From Hyphomicrobiales bacterium (GTDB lineage Bacteria > Pseudomonadota > Alphaproteobacteria > Rhizobiales > Aestuariivirgaceae): a stretch of 44,595 bases of DNA. The notes beneath the pieces were generated by a model. The model did not search any database, was not told the origin of the DNA, and saw only the letters and a list, made by a program, of their open reading frames with translations. Of this stretch, positions 34,752-43,099 are shown piece by piece (within the stretch, counting starts at the first letter, position 1; each line of letters begins with the position of its first letter). The stretch is taken from the NCBI GenBank assembly GCA_016792865.1, contig JAEUMJ010000153.1, positions 1 to 44,595 on the forward strand. Reading direction: 5' to 3'. The position numbers and the translations under genes are program-made.

Positions 34752-36040
34752 GGGCCGGCGCCTGCCGCAGCGGCGGTGCGCTGGGCCGTGATGAGCTGAT
34801 CGCCTTCCTTCAGGTCGCCCGAAAGGATGACGGTGCGGCGGCCATCGCTGGCCCCCGTCTTCACGCTCACCTTTTCCGGCAGGCCGTTGCGGAGCACATG
34901 GACATCGCGCATGCCGTCGGGCGACTCCTCGCGCTTGCCGCGCTCGGCGCGCGGAAACCGCGGCATGAAGATCTGCGTGATGGAGAAGCCGCGCGACTCT
35001 TCCACCCGTGGTGGCGCATAACGCAGGGCCTCGTTCGGAACGGTGAGAACATTGGCATGATCTTCCGTGATGATCCTTGCCGTCGCCGTCATCCCCGGAC
35101 GGAGGGCGAGGTCCGCGTTGGGTGCAGACAGGATGGCCTTGTAGGTGACAACACCGTCAACCGTTTCCGGCGCATATGACAATCGCTCGATCTGGGCCGG
35201 AAAGTTGCGGCCACGATAGGCATCCACCGAAAAGCCCGCCTTCTGGCCGGTCTTCACGGCGCCCATGTCGGCTTCATCCACGGCTGCTTCGAGCTGCACC
35301 CGGGTCAGGTCCTGGGCCAGTGTGAACAGCACCGGCGCCTGCAGCGACGCGGCAACGGTCTGGCCCGGTTCGGCGGCGCGCTTGAGAACCACACCATCAA
35401 TCGGCGAGGTGATGACGGCGCGTTTCAGGTCGGCTTCCAGAATGGCGAGATCGGCCTTGGCAGAGGCGGTATCCGCTTCCGATGCGGCAACGGCTGCTTC
35501 GGCGCGGGCAAGGTCAGCGATGGCTGACTGCTGGTCCTGCTCGGTCGAAAGGCCACGCTTCCGCAAGTCCCGCTGCCGGGCCGACAGTGTCTGGCGCTGT
35601 TCGAGCGTTGCCCTGGCCTCGGCAAGTTTCGCCTGTGCACCGGCAAGCTGGGCGGCAGCGCGGGCCTTCTGGGCTTCAAGCCGTTCGGTATCCAATGTTG
35701 CCAGCGTGTCGCCCGCCTTGACGATGCTGTTGTCGTCCACGCTTACGGTGCGGATGACCCCCGACAATTCGCTGCTGACATCGACTTGCGTGATGGGCTG
35801 GATGGTGCCCGTGGCGGATACGGTGACCGTAAGGTTCGTCACCTCGGCGGGACTGGTATCGTAGACGATGGCGCCACGCGCTGCGGCATAGCGTTCGTAG
35901 GCATAGATGCCGCCCACGACGACAAGGGCGGCGGCTGCACTCCAGACGAACCTCCTGATCCACTTGCGGCCCTTGCGGGCAGTGGTGAGTTCAAGTGCCT
36001 CCTCGACGTCGGCACGGCTGGGCTGTGTCATGATGTTCAT
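34748..36040 (-). CDS. MacA-like periplasmic adaptor (RND/HlyD type)
   Basis: A 430-residue membrane-fusion protein. A single helix (about 31-49) anchors it, then two lipoyl half-motifs flank a long coiled-coil hairpin (about 105-205), followed by beta-barrel and membrane-proximal domains. ITSPIDGVVLKRAAEPGQTV is the second lipoyl half. It links the permease to an outer-membrane channel. The ATG at 36040 is used because GGTGG stands 4-8 nt before it; an ATG at 36031 is also in frame. The ribosome binding site and the -10 region lie inside a 26-bp palindrome. Confidence 0.92.
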   Translation of the reverse strand: MNIMTQPSRADVEEALELTTARKGRKWIRRFVWSAAAALVVVGGIYAYERYAAARGAIVYDTSPAEVTNLTVTVSATGTIQPITQVDVSSELSGVIRTVSVDDNSIVKAGDTLATLDTERLEAQKARAAAQLAGAQAKLAEARATLEQRQTLSARQRDLRKRGLSTEQDQQSAIADLARAEAAVAASEADTASAKADLAILEADLKRAVITSPIDGVVLKRAAEPGQTVAASLQAPVLFTLAQDLTRVQLEAAVDEADMGAVKTGQKAGFSVDAYRGRNFPAQIERLSYAPETVDGVVTYKAILSAPNADLALRPGMTATARIITEDHANVLTVPNEALRYAPPRVEESRGFSITQIFMPRFPRAERGKREESPDGMRDVHVLRNGLPEKVSVKTGASDGRRTVILSGDLKEGDQLITAQRTAAAAGAGP

Positions 36041-36042
36041 GG

Positions 36043-36068
36043 GTCCACCATATATAGGTATGTTGGAC
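36043..36068. promoter_or_regulatory. 26-bp palindromic operator over the exporter promoter
   Basis: On either strand the pattern is GTCCA-n-CATA-n2-TA-n2-TATG-n-TGGAC, with 20 of 26 positions symmetric. It ends 3 nt before the adaptor start codon, covers a TATATA that could be the -10 box, and includes the ribosome binding site. This is the layout of a repressor operator, and the RNA could also fold over the ribosome binding site. No regulator gene is adjacent. Confidence 0.55.
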
Positions 36069-36094
36069 GTTTTCCGGCTGGCTATTCCGTCGCA

Positions 36095-36688
36095 TCAACG
36101 CAAAATAAAATATGCGGGAACAGCGGCATAAAGCAGCATCGCGAAAGCCAGCAGGATCCTTGTCCAATGATTGGGGAAGCGTTGGAACAGCAGCATGGCG
36201 AGAACAAGTCCAAGCAGCGCCTCGGCGGTCGAGATAATGTGGCCATAATGCGCCGGATCCCAATAGGAAACCGGGGACATGAACTTCCAGCGCGACAGCG
36301 GCCAGAAGCTCATGTGGGCGTCTTCGCGATGGCAGAAGAAATCCACCAGCGTGTGCAGGAAGCCGGAGAGCGCCAGAACGAGGGCCATGCTCCAGCGGTC
36401 GATGTCCCCGGCCGTGGCCGCAAGCCGTTCGCGCCGCCAGAGGGCGAGGACGGCCAGGCCGCCCCAGAGGAAGAAATCGTGGCCGACGGCATTGGCCACC
36501 TGTAGCCATTCCTGCCAGTAGATGATGCCGAAGATGATCGGGTCCGGAACCGCCATGATCTTGAGGCCCGCCACGGCGAGCAGCATCGGAATGTCCGGCA
36601 GCAGGCCACCGGCCGCCCCCGCCCAGGCGTTCCGGGACGAGCGGCCGCCAAGCGCGGCGCCCATGATGATGTGAGTCTGCGTGTGCAT
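36095..36688 (-). CDS. Membrane protein resembling YdjM-type metal-dependent hydrolases
   Basis: A 197-residue membrane protein with about five helices. It starts MHTQTHIIMGAALGGRS and continues with GGLLPDIPMLLAVAG; a His near the start, an Asp after helix 1 (LLPDIP) and later LHTLVDFFCHRED and HYGHIISTAEALLG supply His/Asp residues of the kind seen in the membrane-bound hydrolase family YdjM/DUF457. The assignment is by pattern only and function is unknown. It is divergent from the amidase, with 102 nt between them, and stands 54 nt upstream of the exporter operon on the same strand. Confidence 0.7.
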   Translation of the reverse strand: MHTQTHIIMGAALGGRSSRNAWAGAAGGLLPDIPMLLAVAGLKIMAVPDPIIFGIIYWQEWLQVANAVGHDFFLWGGLAVLALWRRERLAATAGDIDRWSMALVLALSGFLHTLVDFFCHREDAHMSFWPLSRWKFMSPVSYWDPAHYGHIISTAEALLGLVLAMLLFQRFPNHWTRILLAFAMLLYAAVPAYFILR

Positions 36689-36790
36689 GACACAGGCTTA
36701 GTTCAAGCGCAGCAGCTTGTCGCCCCTGCCTTGCGGACATTGCGGAGGCCCATGGCCCTTGTTAGGCTTGCGCCATCACAGGGGAATGCA

Positions 36791-38242
36791 ATGTCCGATT
36801 TGGTCTTCAAGCCCGCACTTGAGCTGGGCCGCCTGCTCAAGAAGAAGAAGCTCTCTGCGGTGGAACTCCTGGGTGAATGCCTGACGCAGTATGCCCGCCA
36901 CAACGACAAGATCAACGCCGTCATCCTGACCGACCTGGCGCGGGGGCGCTCCGCCGCCAGGGCCGCCGACAAGCGCATCGCCGAGGGTGAAACGCTTTCG
37001 CCGTTCGACGGCGTGCCCATGACCGCGAAGGAGAGCTTCGATTGGCAGGGCCACCCCTCCACATGGGGCGACCCCGCCATGGTGGACAACATTGCCAAGA
37101 CCAACGCCGTTGCCCTGCAACGGATGCTGGATGCGGGTGCCGTCATGTATGGCAAGACCAATGTGCCACTCGCACTGGCGGACTGGCAGAGCTTCAACGA
37201 GGTCTACGGCACGACCAACAACCCGTGGGACGTGACATGCACGCCGGGCGGATCCTCCGGCGGCTCGGCTGCGGCCTTGGCAACAGGCATGACAGCTCTC
37301 GAAATCGGCAGCGACATCGGCGCCTCCATCCGCAACCCAGCCCATTACTGCGGCGTGTTCGGGCACAAGCCCACCTATGGCATCGTGCCCTATCGCGGGC
37401 ACCTGATGCCGGGCAGCGTCTCGATCAGCGACATCACGGTTGCCGGCCCCCTCGCACGTTCGGCGAAGGACCTCACCGCCATGATGGCGCTGCTGGTGGG
37501 CACAGAGGGAATCGAGGCACACGGGCTGCAGGTGAAATTGCCGAAGCCCAGGGCAATGGCGCTGAAAGACCTGCGCGTTGCCGTGAAGCTCAACAGCGCC
37601 GTGAGCGATGTGGATCAATCCTATCAGAACAGGTTGATCGCGCTTGGTGAGTTCCTGAAGAAGAGAGTGAAGAAACTCACCTACGAAGCAGCTCCTGCCT
37701 TCAGCGATGAAGAAGCCTACGAGAACTACATCACGCTGCTGCGGGCGACGGCCACCAAGCGCATGAGCGATGCCGAGATCGATGCCGCCGCGCAAAAGGC
37801 ACGGACATTTGACCCTGGCGACAAGTCCTACGTGCCGCTGATGACGCGCGCCTTCGCGCTGTCGCATGGTGCATGGCTGCGGGCGAACGAACGCCGTCAC
37901 CAGATGGCGCAGGCCTGGGACCAGTTCTTCGATGACTGGGATGTGCTGCTGTGCCCGGCAGCGGCTTCGGCGGCATGGCCGCACGACCAGGCGGGGGAGC
38001 GCCACGAGCGGCTGATCCCGGTGAACGGCAAGCAGGTCTCCACCATCGATCAACGCTTCTGGGCCGGATACTCCGGCAATTTCTACCTGCCGTCCACCAT
38101 TGCCCCGATCGGGCTGACCCCGGCCGGGCTTCCCGTGGGGGTGCAGATCATTGCGCGGGCCTACAACGATCTTTCCGCGCTCCGGGTGGCGGAGTGGATC
38201 GAAGAGGAATTCGGCGGCTTCGCCCCGCCGCCCGGCTATTGA
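36791..38242 (+). CDS. Amidase (amidase-signature family)
   Basis: A 483-residue cytoplasmic amidase. The catalytic triad is visible: K80 in PMTAKESF, a serine in GGSSGGS (S155/S156) and the nucleophile S179 in GSDIGASIRNPA. The last motif usually reads GSDIGGSIR; here G is replaced by A at 178. The C-terminal LPVGVQIIARAYNDL fits the family. The ATG at 36791 has AGGGGA 5 nt before it, so the open frame upstream is not used. The substrate is unknown; GatA is unlikely because gatB and gatC are absent. It converges with the cupin gene, 3 nt apart. Confidence 0.92.
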   Translation: MSDLVFKPALELGRLLKKKKLSAVELLGECLTQYARHNDKINAVILTDLARGRSAARAADKRIAEGETLSPFDGVPMTAKESFDWQGHPSTWGDPAMVDNIAKTNAVALQRMLDAGAVMYGKTNVPLALADWQSFNEVYGTTNNPWDVTCTPGGSSGGSAAALATGMTALEIGSDIGASIRNPAHYCGVFGHKPTYGIVPYRGHLMPGSVSISDITVAGPLARSAKDLTAMMALLVGTEGIEAHGLQVKLPKPRAMALKDLRVAVKLNSAVSDVDQSYQNRLIALGEFLKKRVKKLTYEAAPAFSDEEAYENYITLLRATATKRMSDAEIDAAAQKARTFDPGDKSYVPLMTRAFALSHGAWLRANERRHQMAQAWDQFFDDWDVLLCPAAASAAWPHDQAGERHERLIPVNGKQVSTIDQRFWAGYSGNFYLPSTIAPIGLTPAGLPVGVQIIARAYNDLSALRVAEWIEEEFGGFAPPPGY

Positions 38243-38245
38243 GCC

Positions 38246-38884
38246 TCACTTCATCAGCGCGTTGAGACGGGCCGGAACCTTCGTGTTGCGGGTCCAGCAA
38301 TAGACGGCGAGCAAGGGCACCTCGTGGGTGATGGTCGCATGGGTGACAAGCGACGGATGCCAGATCACCTCGCCCTGCCGGCGCGGAACGAATGGCTGGC
38401 CATCGCCTTTTCGCCACTCCGAGGGCGCGGTGAGCGGCCAATAGAGTTCAGGCGCGGGATGAAAATGGTCGAGGTAGTGACGGTGCGGCCCCAATAGCAG
38501 CAAGCCCAGCAGGTAATCGTCGCCCGCAAAAAAGCCCTTGGGGCCAACCAGTTCCGCCCAGGCATAATTGTCCGTGAAACCCTCGCCCAGAATCTCGTCG
38601 GTATAGCTTTCGCTCTGGTCCCAGTGCAGCGCCGGTGCAATCACCTTCACCGCATCGGCCAGTTCCTTGTCGAGCTGTTCCGCCTGCCTGAGCGTCGGAT
38701 CGAGATACCTGACCACGGGCTTGCTCGCCGGGTCGGGCAGATGGAAGTGCTGATCCTTCAGGGGTTGCTCCGACAAGCGGTGGATCACGTTTTCCACGCC
38801 CTCGCCGCCGCGAGCCATGAGGCCCCTGGCAATGCGCCCGATCACATGGCGCACGTCCGGCGCCGTTATCGCCTGTTGTTTCAT
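38246..38884 (-). CDS. Cupin resembling DMSP lyases (DddQ/DddL group)
   Basis: A 212-residue protein with a helical N-terminal part (1-110) and a single cupin domain (about 115-200). Cupin motif 1 reads HFHPAPELY, that is HxHxxxExY with H140, H142, E146 and Y148. Motif 2 is GEVIWHPSLVTHA with H176 and H182. This pattern matches the DMSP-lyase cupin family, which cleaves dimethylsulfoniopropionate to DMS and acrylate. Many family members outside marine roseobacters are untested, so the substrate may differ. The start overlaps the DUF1194 stop by 4 nt (ATGA). It is the last gene of the creatinase operon. Confidence 0.7.
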   Translation of the reverse strand: MKQQAITAPDVRHVIGRIARGLMARGGEGVENVIHRLSEQPLKDQHFHLPDPASKPVVRYLDPTLRQAEQLDKELADAVKVIAPALHWDQSESYTDEILGEGFTDNYAWAELVGPKGFFAGDDYLLGLLLLGPHRHYLDHFHPAPELYWPLTAPSEWRKGDGQPFVPRRQGEVIWHPSLVTHATITHEVPLLAVYCWTRNTKVPARLNALMK

Positions 38885-39579
38885 GTCACCCCCGGTCCGG
38901 TGATCTCGCGGATGAGCTTGCGCTGCATCGCGGCACCAAAATCGTCATAGCTGTCTGCCTTCACCACAAAATGGGAAGGACCGCCAGCCACCTGCCGCTC
39001 CAGGTAAACATCAAGTGTGGGCCATTCATTTGCAATCGCCAGGCCGTTGATGGTGATGCCCCGCGCCACCACTTCGTCGCGCGCACGGAACGCAGGCTTG
39101 CCCATGTTGTTGCGGCCATCGGTGGAAAGATCAATGACGCGGCGTGTGGCGGTCGGGGCCAGTTCCATCATGGCTCCACCGTAGAGGAGCGCAGCGGAAA
39201 TGGCCGTGCCGCCCTGCCGTGCCGTGCGCGGCGATGCGATCAGGTGATCGCCGATGCGCTGCGCGTCCTGCGGCGTGGCGATGATGCTCCACGGCAGGAT
39301 CACGACCTGTGTTTCCAGATCGGACCACAGGAACACCGCGACTGCTATTTTCTGCAGCGGCCCCTTGCGGACGGCGTCGAAGGTTTCGGCGCTGGCGAGA
39401 GCATCTCCGATGCCCTGCATCTGCAATCGGAACTCCCGTGAATCCACACTGAAGGAGCAGTCGATCGCCAGCACCAGCGCAAGATCAACCGGACCCGGCG
39501 CTGCCCGTGCCGGGCCGGACGCAAGCGCCGCAAGAAGCCCCGCACCGAACACGCGCCGTGTTGGCCGGGGCGTGGCCAT
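38881..39579 (-). CDS. DUF1194 protein with von Willebrand-type MIDAS
   Basis: A 232-residue exported protein. It begins with a twin-arginine-like signal (PTRRVFGAGLLAALASG). The mature domain is DUF1194, a von Willebrand factor A-like fold, with a complete metal site: DCSFS (D40, S42, S44), T125 in GGTAIS and D154 in STDGRNN. Such domains bind a divalent metal and a protein ligand. The ATG at 39579 is 2 nt after the ATPase stop and fits the signal; an upstream ATG at 39621 would overlap that gene. Its role in this operon is unknown. Confidence 0.85.
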   Translation of the reverse strand: MATPRPTRRVFGAGLLAALASGPARAAPGPVDLALVLAIDCSFSVDSREFRLQMQGIGDALASAETFDAVRKGPLQKIAVAVFLWSDLETQVVILPWSIIATPQDAQRIGDHLIASPRTARQGGTAISAALLYGGAMMELAPTATRRVIDLSTDGRNNMGKPAFRARDEVVARGITINGLAIANEWPTLDVYLERQVAGGPSHFVVKADSYDDFGAAMQRKLIREITGPGVT

Positions 39580-39581
39580 GG

Positions 39582-40727
39582 CTAATGTGCCGCGAACTCG
39601 GCGTAATCGAGGGCGCGGCAATCGGCGGCCTTCCAGCCCACATGCACCGTCTTGCCTTCGTCCACGCCGCCGGTCGTTGCCTTGTTCGGCACCTTGACGA
39701 TGAAATCGTCATGGCCGGCCACTTCGAGGCGGGCGCGGATATGGTCGCCCAGATAGATCAGTTCGGCGATGCGTCCCTTGAGCAGGCCATCCACCGATTG
39801 CGAGCCGGGATTGATCTCGACCCGCTCCGGACGCACGGAGAGCAGCGTGCGCTCGCCCTTCTTCACGTTCACGGCCAGTGCCTTCACCACGTCGCCGGAG
39901 TCGAGCTTCACCTGAGAGGTGCCGTCGGCGGCAACATCGGTCACCGTGCCCTTGAGCTTGTTGTTCTCGCCGATGAACTGTGCGACAAAGGAATTCTGCG
40001 GGCGCTCGTAGAGTTCGGCAGGGGTCGAAAGCTGCTGCACCACGCCATCGTTGAACACCGCGATGCGGTTCGACATGGTAAGGGCTTCCGACTGGTCGTG
40101 GGTGACGTAAACCACCGTTACGCCCAGACGGTCGTGGATGTGCTTGATCTCGTATTGCATCTGCTCACGCAACTGCTTGTCGAGCGCCCCCAGCGGTTCG
40201 TCCATCAGGACCAGATCAGGCTCGAACACCAAAGCGCGGGCCACGGCGATGCGTTGCTGCTGGCCACCCGACAACTGCCCGGGGCGACGGCTTGCCATTT
40301 GCGGAAGCTGCACCATGTCCAGCACCTTCTTCACGCGGGCTTCCCTCTCGGCCTTGGGGATGTTGCGCACCTCCAGGGGAAAGGCGAGATTTTCCGCCAC
40401 CGTCATGTGCGGGAACAGAGCATAGTTCTGGAACACCATGCCGATGCCGCGCTTGTGCGGCGGCACATTGTTGATCGGCTTGTCCTTGAGATAGATCTCG
40501 CCGTGGGTGGCAGGCTCGAAGCCCGCCAGCATCATCAGCGTGGTCGTCTTGCCCGACCCGGACGGGCCAAGCATGGTGAGGAACTCGCCCTTGGCAATGT
40601 CGAGGTTGAGATTTTTCACGACCAGTGTTTCGCCGTCATAGCTCTTCTGAACATTGACGAAACGAACCATTGCTTCAGACTGCGACACGTCAGGCGACCC
40701 CTCTAGACCGGAATTTTCTCCGGCCAT
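39582..40727 (-). CDS. Orphan PotA-type ABC transporter ATPase
   Basis: A 381-residue ATPase of the spermidine/putrescine class (PotA-like). It has Walker A GPSGSGKT, the signature LSGGQQQR, Walker B LVLMDEP and a C-terminal TOBE domain (about 290-375). No permease or solute-binding gene is next to it, so it must pair with components encoded elsewhere or be a remnant. Polyamine, glycine-betaine-like or other osmolyte uptake is typical of the class. The start may be the ATG at 40727 or the in-frame ATG at 40670, which matches the usual PotA N-terminus (MVRFVNVQKSY). Creatinase ends 42 nt upstream. Confidence 0.9.
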   Translation of the reverse strand: MAGENSGLEGSPDVSQSEAMVRFVNVQKSYDGETLVVKNLNLDIAKGEFLTMLGPSGSGKTTTLMMLAGFEPATHGEIYLKDKPINNVPPHKRGIGMVFQNYALFPHMTVAENLAFPLEVRNIPKAEREARVKKVLDMVQLPQMASRRPGQLSGGQQQRIAVARALVFEPDLVLMDEPLGALDKQLREQMQYEIKHIHDRLGVTVVYVTHDQSEALTMSNRIAVFNDGVVQQLSTPAELYERPQNSFVAQFIGENNKLKGTVTDVAADGTSQVKLDSGDVVKALAVNVKKGERTLLSVRPERVEINPGSQSVDGLLKGRIAELIYLGDHIRARLEVAGHDDFIVKVPNKATTGGVDEGKTVHVGWKAADCRALDYAEFAAH

Positions 40728-40769
40728 CTTAGCAAGCGCTGAGCGGAATGAAAGCCCCGCGCATGCCTG

Positions 40770-42041
40770 TTATTTGCGCTTCCTTGCCGACTTTGCGGGC
40801 GCCTTCTTCTTCGCAGCCTTCTTGCCGCCGATGATGAGGTGGTCAGGTCCGTACGGGAAACCGGTGATGTTGCGGTTTCCCTTTTCGGTGATGACAAGGA
40901 TATCGTGTTCACGATAGCCGCCCGCGCCCTTCTGGCCTTCCGGGATCATGATCATGGGTTCCATCGACACGACCATGCCGGGCTGAAGAACCGTATCGCA
41001 ATCCTCGCGCAGCTCAAGCCCGCCTTCGCGGCCATAGTAGTGGCAGAGCACGCCGAAGGAATGACCGTAGCCGAAGGTGCGGTATTTCAGCAGGTCGTGT
41101 TCGGCATAGATCGCGTTGAGCTGCTTCGCCACATCCGAGCACCTGGCACCGGGAACGAGCAGCTTCTTGCCTTCGTCATGAACCTTGCAGTTCACCTCCC
41201 ACAGGCGGATGTGTTCCTTCGATGCGGTTTCGGCGAAGAGGGTGCGTTCCAGCGCCACGTAATAGCCCGCCACCATCGGGAAGCAGTTGAGCGAAAGGAT
41301 GTCGCCTCGCCTGATCCTGCGCGACGTGACGGGATTGTGTGCGCCATCGGTGTTCACGCCGGACTGGAACCATGTCCAGGTGTCCATCAATTCGGCATGG
41401 GGCCAGACCCTGGCAATCTCACGCACCATGGTGGCGGTGGAGTGCAGCGCCACTTCATGTTCGGGCGCACCCACCTCGATCGCTTCCACGCAGGCGGCGC
41501 CCCCAAGGTCGGCAATTTTCGTCATGCGGGAGATGTGCTTGATCTCCTCCTCCGACTTGATCCAGCGGAGGCGTTGCGACGGCGCCGCGCAATCCACGAA
41601 CTCAACACCGGGGAAGGCATCTTCCAGCATCTTGCGGAAATCGAGGCTGACATGGTCGAACTCGATGCCGACGCGCTTCACGCCCTTGATGAGGCCCTTG
41701 AGGGCGATGAAGTAATTGTCCTTTGACCAGTCGGTATAGGTGACGTTGTCGCCATGGGTGCGGCGGGCGGGCTGGCCGCCATCAATGGCTGCCGTGACAC
41801 TGGTGGCCTTCTCCTGCGTGATCACCAGGCCGTACTTGCGCCCGAAGTAGCAGTAGAGGAAATCCGAGAGATAGCAGATGTTGTGATATGAGGTGAAAAG
41901 GCAGGCATCGACACTGGTCCGTGCCATCCAGCCGCGCACCGCATCCTGGCGGCGCTGCATTTCTCCCGCAGAGAATGTAGGCTTGGGACTTTTTCCATTG
42001 TTGCGATAGTCCACAGTGGCGGGGCGTTCCAGGCTGGCCAT
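40770..42041 (-). CDS. Creatinase (creatine amidinohydrolase)
   Basis: A 423-residue pita-bread-fold enzyme of the M24 superfamily. It follows Pseudomonas creatinase closely, including FTSYHNICYLSDFLYC, IDGGQPARRTHGDN, LMDTWTWFQSG and GAHNPVT with the catalytic His (H235 here). E265 in ALERTLF, GYGHSFG, VVSMEPM and GYREHDI are also kept. It hydrolyses creatine to sarcosine and urea and uses no metal. A lysine-rich tail of about 18 residues at the C-terminus is extra. The ATG at 42041 has AAGGA about 9 nt before it and excludes an upstream open extension. It is the first gene of a four-gene operon divergent from a LysR gene. Confidence 0.93.
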   Translation of the reverse strand: MASLERPATVDYRNNGKSPKPTFSAGEMQRRQDAVRGWMARTSVDACLFTSYHNICYLSDFLYCYFGRKYGLVITQEKATSVTAAIDGGQPARRTHGDNVTYTDWSKDNYFIALKGLIKGVKRVGIEFDHVSLDFRKMLEDAFPGVEFVDCAAPSQRLRWIKSEEEIKHISRMTKIADLGGAACVEAIEVGAPEHEVALHSTATMVREIARVWPHAELMDTWTWFQSGVNTDGAHNPVTSRRIRRGDILSLNCFPMVAGYYVALERTLFAETASKEHIRLWEVNCKVHDEGKKLLVPGARCSDVAKQLNAIYAEHDLLKYRTFGYGHSFGVLCHYYGREGGLELREDCDTVLQPGMVVSMEPMIMIPEGQKGAGGYREHDILVITEKGNRNITGFPYGPDHLIIGGKKAAKKKAPAKSARKRK

Positions 42042-42073
42042 TCCATACGTTCCTTTTATGAGATTCCCTCGTG

Positions 42074-42087
42074 TTTCCGGCAAGAAA
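42074..42087. promoter_or_regulatory. Candidate LysR-type operator between creatinase and the LysR gene
   Basis: TTTC-CGGCAA-GAAA forms a short dyad that contains a T-N11-A core, as LysR-type regulators bind. It lies in the 94-nt divergent intergenic region. A weak plus-strand promoter TTGTGT-N18-TATCCT may lie downstream of it. The match is short and may be chance. Confidence 0.3.
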
Positions 42088-42135
42088 ACGCTTGTGTCAA
42101 AGGAGCATCCTTCACTATCCTGATGAAGGAAACTC

Positions 42136-43044
42136 ATGACTGGGGGAAAGGTCACGATGCCCAAGCTCCCGCCGCTCAATGCCCTGCGATGCTTCGAGGC
42201 TGCTGCCCGGCACCGCAGCTTTTCGCGCGCCGCAAACGAGTTGCATGTCACCCAATCCGCCGTGAGCCATCAGGTGCGCCAGCTCGAAGACTGGTTCGGT
42301 ATCATGCTGTTCGAGCGGCAGGGTCGCCAGACCATGCCCACGCCCAAAGGGGAAATGCTGGCCAGCGGACTTGCGGAAGCCTTCACGCTGATCGCCGAGT
42401 CCTGCCGTCAGGTGAAAGCCTCGCAGATCGGGGCGACGCTGACCATTGCCGTCCTGCCGTCCATCGCCACCATCTGGCTCATCCCGAAGCTCTCGGCCTT
42501 CTTCCGTGAGCACCCGGAAATACCGGTGAAGGTGATCTATCTCCTGGCGGGCCAGCCTCTCAACTTCAACGACATCGACATCGCCATCACCTGGGGCCGT
42601 GACGGCGGCAGCGGAGGCAGGGCCAGCCGCTTCCTGTCGGGGGATACGGTGGCGGTGGCCAACCCCACACTCATAGCGCGAGAAGGGCCTTTCGAGCGCA
42701 GCCACACCCTGCTCCATGCGCCGCTGCTGCACGACACCGATCGGCAGGGGTGGCACCGATTCATGAAGAAACTGGGCATCCGCCACGCCAATCCCGAAGG
42801 CGGGCCGGTTTTCGAGGATTTCAACCTCCTGAGGGCCGCAGCACTTGCCGGCCAGGGCCTGGCCCTGTGCCCCCGCGCCCTGATCAAGGATGACGTGGCG
42901 GCAGGCCGCCTTGTGGTGCTGTTCGAGAATACCGCCGTGAACGAGGACTGGAGCTACTGGCTGGTGGAGCCGGAAAACAAGGAAGGCCGGGCAGAGGCCA
43001 TCGCCGCCTTCCGTTCATGGCTGATGAAAGAAGCTGCCGCTTGA
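42136..43044 (+). CDS. LysR-family regulator, GcvA-like
   Basis: A 302-residue transcription factor. The N-terminal winged helix-turn-helix (about 10-68) reads [20 protein letters not shown] then [20 protein letters not shown], as in GcvA and AmpR. The effector domain (about 95-295) includes [13 protein letters not shown]. It is divergent from creatinase, so it probably controls that operon and its own gene. The start could be the ATG at 42136 (AAGGA upstream) or the ATG at 42157, which follows a GGGGGAAAGG stretch and fits the usual GcvA start [10 protein letters not shown]. The inducer is not known. Confidence 0.92.
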   Translation: MTGGKVTMPKLPPLNALRCFEAAARHRSFSRAANELHVTQSAVSHQVRQLEDWFGIMLFERQGRQTMPTPKGEMLASGLAEAFTLIAESCRQVKASQIGATLTIAVLPSIATIWLIPKLSAFFREHPEIPVKVIYLLAGQPLNFNDIDIAITWGRDGGSGGRASRFLSGDTVAVANPTLIAREGPFERSHTLLHAPLLHDTDRQGWHRFMKKLGIRHANPEGGPVFEDFNLLRAAALAGQGLALCPRALIKDDVAAGRLVVLFENTAVNEDWSYWLVEPENKEGRAEAIAAFRSWLMKEAAA

Positions 43045-43099
43045 CCCTTCGGGCCACAACGCCCAAATTCAGCACGACAAATACGAGATTTCACAATCC

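Noticed and set aside
36791-38242. The amidase as GatA of the Glu-tRNA amidotransferase
   Set aside because: No gatB or gatC is adjacent and the regions outside the amidase signature do not resemble GatA; a general amidase is the safer call.
40770-42041. The M24-family protein as the DMSP lyase DddP instead of creatinase
   Set aside because: DddP also belongs to the M24 superfamily, and a DMSP-like cupin is nearby, but this protein matches Pseudomonas creatinase almost throughout, including GAHNPVT and TWTWFQSG, which are not the DddP pattern.
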